Assembly: GCA_965644295.1 (NCBI GenBank)
Contig: CBFFRP010000150.1
Span: forward strand, 372,001 to 436,000
DNA length: 64,000 nt
Source of the DNA: Paraphysomonas bandaiensis
Taxonomy: Eukaryota > Chrysophyceae
Direction: 5' to 3'
Both the position numbers and the translations under genes were made by a program. How positions within the stretch are numbered: the stretch's first letter is position 1; every line of letters begins with the position of its first letter. Positions 34,168-45,111 of this stretch are shown here, piece after piece. The notes below the pieces were generated by a model. That model saw nothing but the letters and a program-made list of their open reading frames with translations. It did not search any database and was not told the origin of the DNA.

Positions 34168-34776
34168 TTAAGCAACAATGGTGGAAGCAGTAGCGGACTC
34201 GTACTTCCAGTTGGATGGGAGTTTCTTGGAGAGGCGGTAGTAACGAGCAAGTCTGTGTAAATGACTAAGACTGTTATACCAAAAAAACGAATAAACACAC
34301 CTGTGAATTCTGCTCTCAATGAGGATAAGTCTAAACTTGGAGTCCTTGTCCTTGCGGTTGCGGTCAAGGTGCTTGCGAACTGCGACAGCCTTCTTGATCA
34401 ACATATAAAGATCCTCAGGAATCTCTGGGGCAAGACCTGATCAGTAGAAATATAAGTCACACCTATAAATATGAAATTAAAAAGTACCCACCAGCCCTCT
34501 TGAGAATACGAAGAATCTTGCTGCCAGTGACGCTCTTGACCTGAGCGATTCCATTGGAGTCACGAAGAATGACACCAATCTATAGATAGAGTAACTTATA
34601 AGCCTACAATAACAAACAAAACTACACACCTGAGAAGGAGTAAGACCCTTCTTTGCAAGCTTGCAGACATGCTCCTCAACCTGGCTGGGGGTGGCCTTCA
34701 ACCAGGAAGGAGGAGAGCGCTTGTAGGGCAAAGCAGACTTGCTAATACCCTTTCCATTAGAATGCATACGACCCAT
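34168..34776 (-). CDS. RPS13: 40S ribosomal protein S13 (uS15)
   Basis: A small-subunit ribosomal protein. Four minus-strand exons (34630-34776, 34492-34579, 34301-34436, 34168-34252) with introns of 50, 55 and 48 bp give exactly 151 residues, the standard eukaryotic length. Sequence landmarks are [98 protein letters not shown] and a C-terminal ATASTIVA. All junctions restore conserved sequence. It is head-to-head with the Rab gene. Confidence 0.98.
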
Positions 34777-35353
34777 CTATAGTAAACAAATTAAAAATAC
34801 AACAGAAAAATGATTCACAGTCACACCTTTGCTGATAACTATGCAATAACAAGAGACTACCAACTTTGTTGTATTGTTTCTCAGTAATAAGTCTCTCTCT
34901 ACATATATATACATACATCCACTGCAGTCTCTTGTGTTCACTGAAACACCACCACTCCATGATATCTTCAAAGAACACTTTCAGTTTTTACTTTCAGTTT
35001 TCGAACAATTTTGTAATTGTTTTTTCAATGGCAATTTTTTTATACTGCGTTTTGTTCCGTCAAAGTGTGTTGTTGGCAAAAATCGTCGCAACAATATCTT
35101 AACAAGTACGTACAGCTGTACGTACATATCAGCATAGTCTTGTTTTTTTTATTGATTTTATGTAAAATATGCTGAAAATTTGAGTAAAATATCTAACACT
35201 TAACCAGCATATGCTGCTGTCAGTGTTGTTGATATCCAACAAACGCTATTGACTTGACTTTAGACTTGATACTATCATTCCTTTTTGCGAAGGAAGTTTT
35301 AGATCAAATCAGCCTTCTATATCGGCTATATTGCTGTGATAGAAAACTGCAAC
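34777..35353. promoter_or_regulatory. Divergent promoter region RPS13/Rab
   Basis: This 577-bp spacer holds a perfect palindrome-like GTACGTACAGCTGTACGTAC at 35105-35124 and ATGCTGCTGT at 35211-35220. No gene lies inside. The regulatory role is inferred. Confidence 0.4.
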
Positions 35354-36070
35354 ATGGATGAACCAGAGGAAGAGTTTGATCTTCATGTGAAATTACTGAT
35401 GTTAGGTGATACAGGTGTGGGTAAAACATGCTTACTTCTTAAGTATGTGCAAAATTCATTCTCTCCAACATTTATCACTACAATTGGTATCGATTTCAAA
35501 ATAAAAATTATTAATATCGGAGATATGAAGGTGAAATTACAGATATGGGACACAGGTACATCGCGTAAGTTATCGTGTGTTATCCCGTTATATAGTATAT
35601 GTAGCTGGCCAAGAAAGATTTCGAACTATAACTGTGTCGTATTTCAAAGGAGCTCATGCGATTATGCTTGTCTATGATGTTACTGATAGAGATACATTCG
35701 ACAATATAAAGAACTGGGTGATGGAGATCAAGGAATATGCCGACCCCAAAGTGCAGATTTTATTAGTAGGAAACAAGTGCGACTGTGAAGCAGACCGAGC
35801 TGTGTCATACGAAGAAGGAGCAGCACTTGCCGCTTCAATTAGAACGAATTTTTTTGAAGTTTCTGCGAAAGAGAACATTAGAGTTGCTGAGGCGTATGAA
35901 GATATTGCAAGTACCACTAAGATTGCGTACGTCGAAATTTTTAGATGTTATATTCGTTAATGTACTTTCACACACCTAGGTTAACGGAAACTATTCGTCA
36001 AGCAACAGTATCAGATTCTATTCAATTGAAGGAAGGCTCCAACTCCTCTGGCTCTGGGTGTGCCTGTTAG
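35354..36070 (+). CDS. Rab GTPase (Rab8/Rab1-like)
   Basis: A membrane-trafficking GTPase. Exons 35354-35555, 35605-35926 and 35980-36070 (introns 49 and 53 bp) give 204 residues. All G boxes are present: GDTGVGKT (G1), effector TTIGIDF (G2), WDTAGQERF (G3, restored by the first splice), GNKCD (G4) and VSAKE (G5). The C-terminus ends GSGCAC, a CxC prenylation motif made by the short third exon. The switch region RTITVSYFKGA differs from the usual RTIT-SYYRGA. I chose the ATG at 35354 (MDEPEEEFD); the upstream codon at 35336 is GTG. The exact subfamily needs a tree. Confidence 0.95.
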
Positions 36071-36577
36071 AACCAGCTGTTCGGTGCTCACAACCCATTT
36101 CGTTTACGCATAACGCATAAGTATATATTATTGTACTTGTTTTCGGCAGCTAGGTAGTACTATGGCAACTTATATCACTACCGTACTCCACTATTCACTA
36201 AGATGCTGTAACTAAATTAGCGATATTTTTATAAGCGGATGTACATGATATATGTTGTCTACGTTCTACCACGGTCTTGGACCATGATGTTTTTCAAGTT
36301 TGAAGTATAGAAATTAAAAATCAAGATATCCCACTCAGAATACACAAGGTACAACTCTACGCCGTAGGAATCTACTTCGTTGAACTCTTTTGCTAGCAAC
36401 TCCAGTAGTAATCACTACTAGAAATTTGACATATATACGAAACAATACAAGCATTCGTGTTTTGAACTTTTCAAGATACGAACTATTAGCGCTGAAAGTA
36501 TACAGAGAAATTATATTACTTAAAACCACATATATATACACTCTACTATACATCACTGATCAGATATCTACAACATT
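36071..36577. other. Convergent 3' spacer
   Basis: The 507 bp between the 3' ends of the Rab and ankyrin genes hold no gene or repeat that I recognise. Confidence 0.4.
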
Positions 36578-37218
36578 TTAATTCCATGTGTGCTCATGAG
36601 GTAAACCTACACATTCTCCTTTCACATTCAAAACAGAGTTATGGGAAGGAACAGAAACCTCTAGCACAGTCGCTCCTGGGAGGGACCGATGACTGCCAAA
36701 TTCTAAAACAGCGTTCTGCTTCATCAATAAGTTTACTACTTGTGTCGCCTCCGCTGCTTTAGCCATATACAATGGAGTTATTCCAGATATAGTAACTGCA
36801 TTTATATCTGCCCCAAAATTAATCAATACCATGACGCATTCGAAATCATTATTTCGACAGGCAATATGCAACGGGGTAAAACCATTCGTATCACGGGTAT
36901 CTATTGGGGCCCCATTCATTATTACTTCCTCTAATACCCATGCGTTTTGAAGAGTCACCGCAGAAAGGACCTGTCTATCTGCTGCATGACAGGACACATC
37001 TCGTAGCATCTTTTCATGCCCAAATCGACGACTATCAAATGAATGTTAGATTTATCTAGACTGATATATGGTCAGAATAAATACCTTGATACAGGCAGAG
37101 GGTGTTTGAATATTGGTTGAGGTCGGAGTTGTTTAGGAGTAGTCTTCTTCTTAATGGGCTCTCCTCGAAACACTCGTTTCATTAGATCCAAATCATCTTC
37201 AGTGTATTCTTCTGACAT
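36578..37218 (-). CDS. Small ankyrin-repeat protein
   Basis: Exons 37085-37218 and 36578-37031 (minus strand, 53-bp intron) encode 195 residues. The N-terminal 45 residues are charged. Then come about three ankyrin repeats: VLSAVTLQNAWVLEEVIMNG, TRDTNGFTPLHIACRNND and DINAVTISGITPLYMAKAAE, followed by VVNLLMKQNA. The central repeat carries the consensus TPLH and is the clearest. No other domain is visible, so a protein-binding role is all that can be said. It is head-to-head with the roadblock gene. Confidence 0.85.
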
Positions 37219-37684
37219 TATGATGAATTAAGGATGCAAGTAGTGAGAAGTTAATGAGTGATAGCAGCACAGAATATATACATATAGCAACTGCTTCGTA
37301 TGTATGTGTTAGCTACAGTACGTTAAAGTATGCGACTGACTGTTGGGGCAGTACAGCTACACAGTATACAGTAAATATACACTGTATACTTTCTGTATAT
37401 CTATATATAGACCGTTTCATTGTTGTATACACTATGCATGTATATGTATGTATATGTATATATACAGCTCCATTACATGCACATACACATACATACACAG
37501 ATATTTATGCAGATGCAGGGAGTGCTTTAGCTAAAGCTTATATAAAGTAACAGATAATCTTTCCACTTGTGGTACCTCCAAAAGCTATCCAGTCAAGAAA
37601 ATATAGCAAGAGTGTATCCCATTTCTTCTTACAAACTCGCTGTTAGCACTGATTTACACCTAGAAAGTATTCTAATATTATATT
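37219..37684. promoter_or_regulatory. Divergent promoter region ankyrin/roadblock
   Basis: This 466-bp spacer includes ATAGCAGCAC at 37261 and GGCAGTACAGC near 37348, related to the recurrent motif, plus GTATAC tracts. No gene lies inside. Confidence 0.35.
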
Positions 37685-38197
37685 ATGGTGTGTTTCAAAT
37701 GTATTACTTTGTATCTCTGATGTAATTAATGTATTTGACAGAGTGAAGTTGAGGAAACAATCGAGAGAATTAAAGTTCAACCAGGAGTTGAAGGATATGT
37801 CATTTGTAATAAGCAAGGGCAAGTGCTTCGCCGCTTTCCAACAATGACACAAGAGACTGCTGAACAGTATTCTGAAGCTATGATGAGCTTAGCGTCACAG
37901 GCTCGAAGTGTTGTGAGAGACCTCAATCCCAAGGTAAACATTCCCTAGCTGCAGGTGCTTTGTAAATGTTGAAATGTAACAGAATGAGCTGAAGTACCTT
38001 CGTGTCCGAGCCAAGAGACATGAAATTATGGTCGCATTTGGTAAATATTATACTTATTATAGTTAATATGTATAACTTGATTTTAGATGTGCAATTCATT
38101 GTCATTGTGATACAGCGATGGACTTCGGCAGGTATAAGATGTGTATTTTCGATCATTACTTGTAAAACATGTCCTAGGTGAGCGGACTTCGGCTTAA
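37685..38197 (+). CDS. DYNLRB: Dynein light chain roadblock/LC7
   Basis: A dimeric dynein intermediate-chain partner in cytoplasmic and ciliary dynein. Five exons (37685-37687, 37742-37933, 37983-38040, 38087-38131, 38178-38197) give 105 residues, close to the family length of about 96. Exon 1 appears to be only the ATG, spliced to SEVEETIERIKVQPGVEGYV. Then NKQGQVLRRFPTMTQE, ARSVVRDLNPKNELKYLRVR and KRHEIMVAFDVQFIVIVIQR follow the family closely. The C-terminal extension (after VIQRWTSAG) is not conserved. Exon 1 could instead be longer, but no better ATG is near. Confidence 0.9.
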
Positions 38198-38739
38198 GAC
38201 CCTGTAGAGATATGGAAGATGCTGCTTGTTGTAATTATTTTATGCGTTACTGTTGGCGAGAATACACATTGTCGTAGCTATTACAATAATAATTGAAGTA
38301 TACGATTTGACTTTTTCTTTGCTTGTGCATTGGATTGTGGCACGTGTTCTTCTATTTTGCTGGTAGGCATGTCGTTCATTATTCGTTTATACTTTATACG
38401 CTTATACTCACATTGGCCCCATGTACGTGCTCCATTCTGAGCGCGCACTTAGGTATTATTATTATTTATATTTTACTAGCAAGTACCTGTGGTTGTAGAA
38501 ACCAGGACAAGTCAATTAAGCGCACGCTTTTCATTGACGAGATCCATATCAAACTGCTCCATTCTGAGCGCGTACTTAGGTAGATCCGGGTGGGTACCTA
38601 ACGAGTACTTGACTACGTCCCATACGTTATTTGCTAGCTACCTACTGAACCCAAATAGCTGCATCATTATCACACTGTATTTAGCGCTGAATATGCGGTG
38701 AGAACCCGGGTGGGGAAGCGCAGAACTAAGCAATGTGTA
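38198..38739. other. 3' spacer with short direct repeats
   Basis: CTCCATTCTGAGCGCGCACT occurs near 38428 and again near 38556 with one change. No gene is seen. Confidence 0.4.
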
Positions 38740-39805
38740 CATAGGTAAAAGTGCGCGGTCGCAGCACTCAGCAGCACCCACTAGAGGGCCGCACGCAGTG
38801 ATTAGTTACGCTGTCAGTATGGGGCACCCCCCACCCCTATATACATGCAATATGCATATTCCAAAACACACAAAACAAGCAACGCATTATATGCTGTATT
38901 AGTTATAGGGAACAAAACACATTCACTTATGTTTTTTTACCTTTGTGAACACCAAGTCCATCACTTAAGTTTTTTTCTATATTTATGAACACCAAGTCCA
39001 TTCAAATTCTTTGCGACACACTCGCATGTTGTACACACATATGAACGGCCACGGGAAATTGGTCTCATCTTCCCCTCCACTCCCTTCTTTCGCTCATCTG
39101 TATCGTACACATGTACATGTACCCACGTATCCTATATAAAAATATGAATTTCATTTTATTTAATTGAACACACAACATTTCGACCTCCACTACCGTTTCT
39201 TACGAAGGTGTCGTCCAGCAGCAATGAAAAACAAAAGTGTCCGCATTGTCAAAATATGATTAAAGACGTTCAAGGTCACATTACGCGGAAGCACCCGCAA
39301 CGGTCAATTCTACTGGGTTGTCATCAAATAGTAGGATCACATCAAATCCATGGCAACTAGGTCACTTGTCACCCCCTCGTACGGAAACAGGTAGTGATGA
39401 CAACATATGGTCGCCTCATAACCCATTAGGGTTAACTATGCCGGAAAATGTTCCATCAATTTACACAGGCCAAGGAAAAATAAAAATGTTTGAGGGAAGC
39501 GATCGTTCGTTATTGAGGGGTATCATTAATTCGAGTTTGAGCGACCAAGTAAAATCGTCGTCAAACGAATATGTACGAAGAGAGACAGTTACACATCTTG
39601 CACAGCAACTGTACGATAACCAATACGCGGATTATGAAAATCCCGACATCGGTCGTGTAAATATATCGTACAAGATGGATTTGGTCAAATCAATGAAATT
39701 GGTAGGGTGTTAGGTTAGGGTTATTGGTCATAGGTAAAAGTGCGCGGTCGCAGCACCCACTAGAGGGCCGCATGCAGTGATTAGTTACGCTGTCAGTATG
39801 GGGCA
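38740..39805 (+). mobile_element. Element bounded by direct repeats, zinc-finger ORF
   Basis: An 87-bp repeat at 38740-38826 (GTAAAAGTGCGCGGTCGCAG to TTACGCTGTCAGTATGGGGC) recurs at 39729-39805 in the same orientation, lacking a 10-bp internal duplication. Between them lie AACACCAAGTCCAT duplications (38949, 38988) and coding-like sequence with a zinc finger. The layout recalls a small terminal-direct-repeat element, but no reverse transcriptase or transposase is present. Confidence 0.5.
39217..39713 (+). CDS. Putative zinc-finger protein fragment
   Basis: One frame encodes KQKCPHCQNMIKDVQGHITR followed by KH, a C2H2-type finger (CxxC, 12 residues, HxxxKH). It stops near 39361. A second frame, open from 39318 to 39713, encodes about 130 polar residues (LSPPRTETGSDDNIW, SDRSLLRGIINSSLSDQ, RETVTHLAQQLYDNQY). 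The two frames overlap by about 40 bp, so either a frameshift or an unseen intron separates them. No start ATG fits the finger frame. I do not recognise the second part. It is probably element-borne and possibly inactive. Confidence 0.4.
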
Positions 39806-40223
39806 GTATATGCCTAAAACGTACTCACTACATCAGCGCCACAAAGTAAGAGTTGCAGCTACACGCTACACATCCTCACTAGTCGGAAGTAATAAATGCT
39901 TCTCCTCTGTCGAGTGAAGTGGTCACTTTCGACGGTGCATAGTGCATGATATAATCAACGTGTGTAGTGTAAATACATTCTGTAAATGTGGAATTGTGAT
40001 AGAAGTAATGTTGACTATATATGATATTTCTCGTAAGAAGTAATGTGTCAGCTGCATAAGTTCCAGCGTTTCTATGAAGTGCACCTAATTGTAATTCGAA
40101 CGTTGATTATATATACTACACTCGCAGCAGTGGTTAAATAAAAGCAAAAGAGATACTGTAACTATATAGCCCCCTGGCTAATACACATAGCATGCAGTGA
40201 GAATATCGAGAGCCGGGCTATTC
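39806..40223. other. 3' spacer, no feature seen
   Basis: No gene or repeat that I recognise between the direct-repeat element and the crotonase stop codon. Confidence 0.35.
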
Positions 40224-41226
40224 TCACTTTTCAAAATCCTTCGACGACTTGTAGGGAACCTTTACGCCCATACTGCGCCCTGCAGCTGACATCTGCGAAA
40301 AAAATTTATGACTACAATTGCGTAAAAATGAAAGATTTACCTGGTTCCATGATGCGAGAAGTCTCTTCTGTATTTTCGTTTCCTGATCCAGTCCTGCACT
40401 CTCTGGACTCACCCACGTGCTCTGGAATAGCTTTTTTGCTCCTGCAACTGCATCTGGAGACCTTGCAGCTATCTCTCTGGCAAGTTCGAGAGAACTCTGA
40501 AAAGGGTCTTTGGAACACCTTACAAACAATTATAACTCATCCAATACAGTCAGAACAAACACACCTTGTAACAAATCCATATCCACAGCCCTCCTCTGCT
40601 GTGAAGATTCTTGCGGTCATCGTCAACTCTTTCACAACATCCATGCGAACATGTTCACGAAAAGTTACACTGGCAGACATGTCCGGAATTAAACCCCATT
40701 TGCCCTCCATAATGCTAAGCTGACAGTCCGGAGTAGAGATCCGGAAATCAGCGCCCATCGCTATCTGTAGCCCTCCACCAAAACACATGCCGTGCAAAGA
40801 AGCTATAACTGGAATCGGCAGTTGACGCCATAAATAAGCAACATCCTGGGCCAAATTTGAATATTCCGTTCCAGCTGGTTTGTCTAAGAGCATAGAGAAG
40901 TTCATTGGATTGGAGCCCACACTCTTAACGTCTAGACCAGTACAGAAAGCTTTACCACTACCAGATAATATAATAGCCCGAGCAGACTTCTTTGCCTTAA
41001 GTGATGTAGCAGTGCGGGCAATACTCTCAAACATCTCAACATTTAATGCGTTCATTTTATCTGGACGATTAAGAAGTACATGAAAGATACCTTTCTCAAT
41101 TTCGTTTATAAGGACAGGCGTGGCATTGTTAACAGCATTGTTGGAGGCTGCTGTTGATGTAGCAGTAGAGGAGAAGCGATATCCTATGAGGCTTATGCGT
41201 GGAAGAAGGGATCGAGAAAACATCAT
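40224..41226 (-). CDS. Enoyl-CoA hydratase/isomerase, mitochondrial
   Basis: A crotonase-superfamily enzyme, probably of fatty-acid or branched-chain amino-acid oxidation. Exons 40565-41226, 40341-40518 and 40224-40292 (minus strand, introns 46 and 48 bp) give 302 residues. The N-terminus MMFSRSLLPRISLIGYRFSS is basic and hydroxylated, suggesting a mitochondrial presequence. The crotonase fold follows: LNRPDKMNALNVEMF, AIILSGSGKAFCTGLDVKS (first oxyanion-hole segment), IASLHGMCFGGGLQIAMGAD (second segment), and EGKWGLIPDMSASV. At the usual catalytic Glu positions I see the general arrangement but cannot assign hydratase rather than isomerase. C-terminal VKVPYKSSKDFEK shows no PTS1. Confidence 0.9.
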
Positions 41227-41596
41227 CTATATCAGTTGTTATCTCGTGCAATGGTATGGTTTAATACATTATTTCGAGAAGAGGAAGGCCAGGAGACATA
41301 TGTACATATGTATTGTATGTCATAGCGTGGGCTTTGTATAATATGCACATACTGCTGTGTATGTAGATATTGTATACAGGAGACACAAAATGGTCATTTT
41401 CAGTTCCTAAAGTAAAAAAAAGCGGAGAATTTTACCTGATATTCAGCTGACAGGAAATACTGGAGCAGAGTACTTGTGTGTATAGAGCGACCTGCCTTAT
41501 GTATGATGGAGTGTGTACACTGTACACGTATGTATGTATCGTGTACTTATGTCTTAATAGAGTGAGCGCACATTATAATAGTGATATTAGTAAAAC
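41227..41596. promoter_or_regulatory. Divergent promoter region crotonase/KTI12
   Basis: At 370 bp this is the shortest head-to-head spacer. TACTGCTGTG lies at 41350-41359, near its middle. Several GTACAC/TGTACA tracts follow. The role is inferred. Confidence 0.4.
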
Positions 41597-42809
41597 ATGC
41601 CACTAATAGTTCTATCGGGATATCCATGCACTGGTAAGACTACCTTTGCCAGTCAGCTATCAGAGTCTCTGAGGGCGTCAGGAGCAGGCAGTAATATAGT
41701 GGTTATTAACGAGGAGTCTCTTCATATGAATAAGAGCGAATATTTTAAAGATGCTCTTCATGAGAAGATACTCAGGTATGACTATGTGATCTGTATTTTG
41801 ATTTAGGAGACTGATAATGTTATTGTAAAGACAAAACATTAAGAGCTCTGTCGATCATGCTCTCAATGCAGACACATACGTTATTATCGACTCACTCAAC
41901 TACATTAAAGGGTTTAGATATGAATTGTTTTGTATTGCTCGTTCTCAAAGAACGCCACATTGTGTGGTGCTTGTGGAGTGTGACTACAGTACCTCTGTGA
42001 AGTGGAATGAAGAGAGAGCTGAGCTGGGATATGATAGTGCACTGTAAGTGTGTAAAATATATTAATTAGATCTGACACGATGAAACAGTATGCAGGACTT
42101 GCGGCGCCGTTTTGAACGACCAAATAGTGCCAACAGATGGGACAAGCCTCTCTTTGTTGTCAATACCACCCCAACATCTGGATCGGAGTCAACCGACACC
42201 TGTAAGGATGATAGAAAGGGCACACAGGAACAGGAAACTGAAAAGATAACGCAGCAGGAGGAAGGCAGTAGTGATGTAGGTGCAACTGTGTTTTCTTCTT
42301 CGTGGACTTCGAGCAAGTCCAGGGCACAAAGAAGCTTTACGCCTTCCGTATCTGGTGCGTCCCGTGCTGCCTCGTCCACGTCAACATCTGGGGTATTCTT
42401 CTCTGGGTCAATGGTGTCGGATCAGGGTGCAGCCGGCTCTGTGGAGGGAGGTAATCCAGCTGAAGTCATAGAGCAGATTATTCAATACTTCAAGACGGCA
42501 GAGGTTCCTGCGCCCAATGCCGCTACAGTGCAGGTAAAACACGCTGGCGCTGAGCTTCTGTATCAGTTGGATCGCGTTAGTCAAACAGTAACTCAGCTCA
42601 TTGTCACACACCAACAGAAACATAGTGACGGTACACCGCTAGTTCTTAAGGATTTTAACTCTCAAACCCTTACATTGCCACGTCATGTTGGTGTTGCTGA
42701 GCTGCAGAGATTGAGACGTCAATTCGTAAAAGTGAATTCGCAACACCCGCCTGAAAACTCTGTTGATGTTGGTGAGAAATTTGTTGAGTTTTTAATTAAT
42801 CAGTTGTAG
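41597..42809 (+). CDS. KTI12: KTI12, Elongator-associated P-loop protein
   Basis: KTI12 is an ATPase partner of Elongator, which modifies wobble uridines of tRNA. Exons 41597-41775, 41831-42043 and 42089-42809 (introns 55 and 45 bp) give 370 residues. The N-terminus MPLIVLSGYPCTGKTTFASQ holds the P-loop GYPCTGKT. Then come VVINEESL, the signature DSLNYIKGFRYELFCIAR, and VVLVECDYSTSVKWNEER. After the second splice MQDLRRRFERPNSANRWDKP gives the conserved RRFE-P-NRWD segment. The C-terminal half holds a polar linker and a helical region (AELLYQLDRVSQTVTQLI; LQRLRRQFVKVN). Length is near the family norm. Confidence 0.93.
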
Positions 42810-43465
42810 ACTTATTTTTTGTCCGTTTATTCTTTGTATGGCCGAAATGCACTAACCAGGAATATGTAATATGTAGTGCACTTCATGGAGCTTAATCGCG
42901 TCATGTTTTTATAATAGTCAGTATGTCAGTATATTTTATACGAATGACGAGTTTCTTACGCTTATTAGCAAATACTTCAGATGAAATGTATTGTTCATTG
43001 TTCAAAACAATTGCATTCTCCACGGGAACAGAATAATCAATCCAATGGATTTTCGGTATTTGCTAATATGCTTGGCTGATGAAAGATGAAATTGCTTGTA
43101 AAACCTGTTGAGAGGTTCTCGTAGTGACTAAAGTCACGTGGCTCAACACACACACCAACAGTACTAACTACTACTGTAACTACGGTATACTTTAGTTCAC
43201 GATCGATTCTACTCTAGCTACATAACTTATATTACGGGAGATTAAAGTGGAGCAGGCGAGCAAACTTGCTGTAAGATGTTTCCTGTAATTACAGGAAACC
43301 ATCCACTGGTCATATGTAATATGTAAGACAACATTTTTCAGTTGTAATACGACTACAATTAACATCATTGGCGTGGTCCATATGACCATACCTTCCTCAA
43401 TTTCAACATATAAACACTATATCCAATTTCAACTGCTACATGCATAAGAACAAACACGTATAAGT
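42810..43465. other. Convergent 3' spacer
   Basis: The 656 bp between KTI12 and the coiled-coil gene hold no gene or repeat that I recognise. Confidence 0.4.
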
Positions 43466-44515
43466 TTAATCAAATATTTCACTTGACTCATCTTCATCAC
43501 AATCTGAATCATCTTCTAATGGATATTTCCCAATTCTCACACCAGCATTAAGAGCCGCATTCAAATAGTAGTCACGCTCCTTTTCTAGCTTATTGTAGCA
43601 AACATTCAGGGTATTGTTCTCATCCCACAGGCATTCATATTTTGTGTGCAATTCTTCATATGCCTAAGTACTCCTCAGTTACACAACAAAATACAGACGT
43701 AAAGGACAGAGATAAAGTACCTGTTCCAGCTCAACGAATGCTTGCGTATAACTCTCATCGCCAATAGCAACTTCGTTATATTGACTTTGCATTTGAGAAA
43801 CTTTTGCTTTCTCAGCCCGTAGTTCTGTCTGAACTAGTTGTATCTTTGATTTCATCGAAGTAATATTTCCTTGCAATTTAGTGTTTTCTTCCAGTAGCCG
43901 CTTCTCAGTAGCCTGCGTATAACATTATAGAAATCGCAGTTTATACCAGAAGTGGTAACCTCATTGTCTTGAATTATACGATTCTTCTCTTCCAGCTCTT
44001 TTCGTAAATCTTCTATTGTAAACTTTAAAAAGCTTTGCTCACTGGCACTATATCCACGCATTAGATTACTGATGGAATATGAGCTGCTCTTACCTTGTGG
44101 TGCGCATTGACTCTGTGAACTTCTTCGACTTCTCCGAAGAGGTTTTGACCTTTTTAATGGTCCTCTTATTGCTTTCAATTACTCGCGATTGCAAGAATGT
44201 AGTTGACTTCTCTGCTGTTAATTCTTTTTGCAATTGCAAATTTTCTTTCGTGAGTGTCTTCACAGCTCTCTCCAGAGAGGAGTTCTTTGACGTCACCTCC
44301 TTAAGAGATTCATTTGATCGACGAACAGCAAAATTTAAACGAGATAAACATGCTTTTAATTTCTCATTCTCCATTTTCATATCTTGTATATCTTGTCTAA
44401 GTGTCCAACATTCTACAGCCAATTCACATGAACGGTCTGATACTAGAGGCTGAGCAACCTCTCCGATATACGCAAAATGTGAATTAGGATGAGATACTGC
44501 ATCTGGTAAAGCCAT
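43466..44515 (-). CDS. Coiled-coil protein of unknown function
   Basis: Four minus-strand exons (44094-44515, 43960-44047, 43721-43912, 43466-43663; introns 46, 47 and 57 bp) encode 299 residues. After about 30 residues the protein is heptad-rich with long charged helices: RQDIQDMKMENEKLKACLSR, VKTLTKENLQLQKELTAEKS, FTIEDLRKELEEKNRIIQDN, IQLVQTELRAEKAKVSQMQS and KLEKERDYYLNAALNAGVRI. The end is strongly acidic (DDSDCDEDESSEIFD). No catalytic or membrane segment is visible. Centrosomal or ciliary coiled-coil proteins are possible relatives, but I cannot name one. It is head-to-head with RAB3GAP1. Confidence 0.85.
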
Positions 44516-44717
44516 TAGAGTCTTATCACAAAGAATTATTTATATCATTAAGTGTCCTGTGATTGTTTTGTGGAAAGGATTGGTAACAATATCCTCACAC
44601 ACTGATGCGGATAGAGGTGCGTGTCATATATGTACTTCCATGCATCATATATACGTTATGAATGCTGCTATACTTTTGTGTATGCAGCATATACAGATTG
44701 AATACGTGTATTTTACC

Positions 44718-44770
44718 GTATGTATGTATGTATGTATGTACGTATGTATGTATGTACGTATGTATGTATG

Positions 44771-44804
<34 letters not shown>

Positions 44805-44886
44805 TGTATGTATGTATGTATGTATGTATGTATGTATGTATGTATGTATGTATGTACGTATGTATGTATGTACGTATGTATGTATG

Positions 44887-44920
<34 letters not shown>

Positions 44921-45020
44921 TGTATGTATGTATGTATGTATGTATGTATGTATGTATGTATGTATGTATGTATGTATGTATGTATGTATGTATGAATGTA
45001 TGTATGTATGTATGTATGTA
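44718..45020. repeat. (TATG)n microsatellite with TACG/TATA variants
   Basis: About 300 bp of 4-bp units, interrupted by TACG, TATA and AATG variants. The variant order TACG, 16 bp, TACG, about 14 bp, TATA occurs at 44741-44775 and again at 44857-44891, exactly 116 bp (29 units) apart. That marks a segmental duplication inside the array. It lies about 90 bp upstream of the RAB3GAP1 start. Confidence 0.95.
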
Positions 45021-45111
45021 CGAAGGAAGGTGTATTTCTGCAGAGTGGGTATGTATGTGAATCTCTTTAACTTAAATCACCTCGAACTCGATCATCACAT
45101 CCAATAATCCA

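Noticed and set aside
36740-36934. Plus-strand ORF across the ankyrin gene
   Set aside because: Antisense shadow of the ankyrin exon.
44559-45107. ORFs of 90-180 codons over the second TATG array
   Set aside because: Same cause. The unit 4-mer keeps frames open; no start context or conserved flank.
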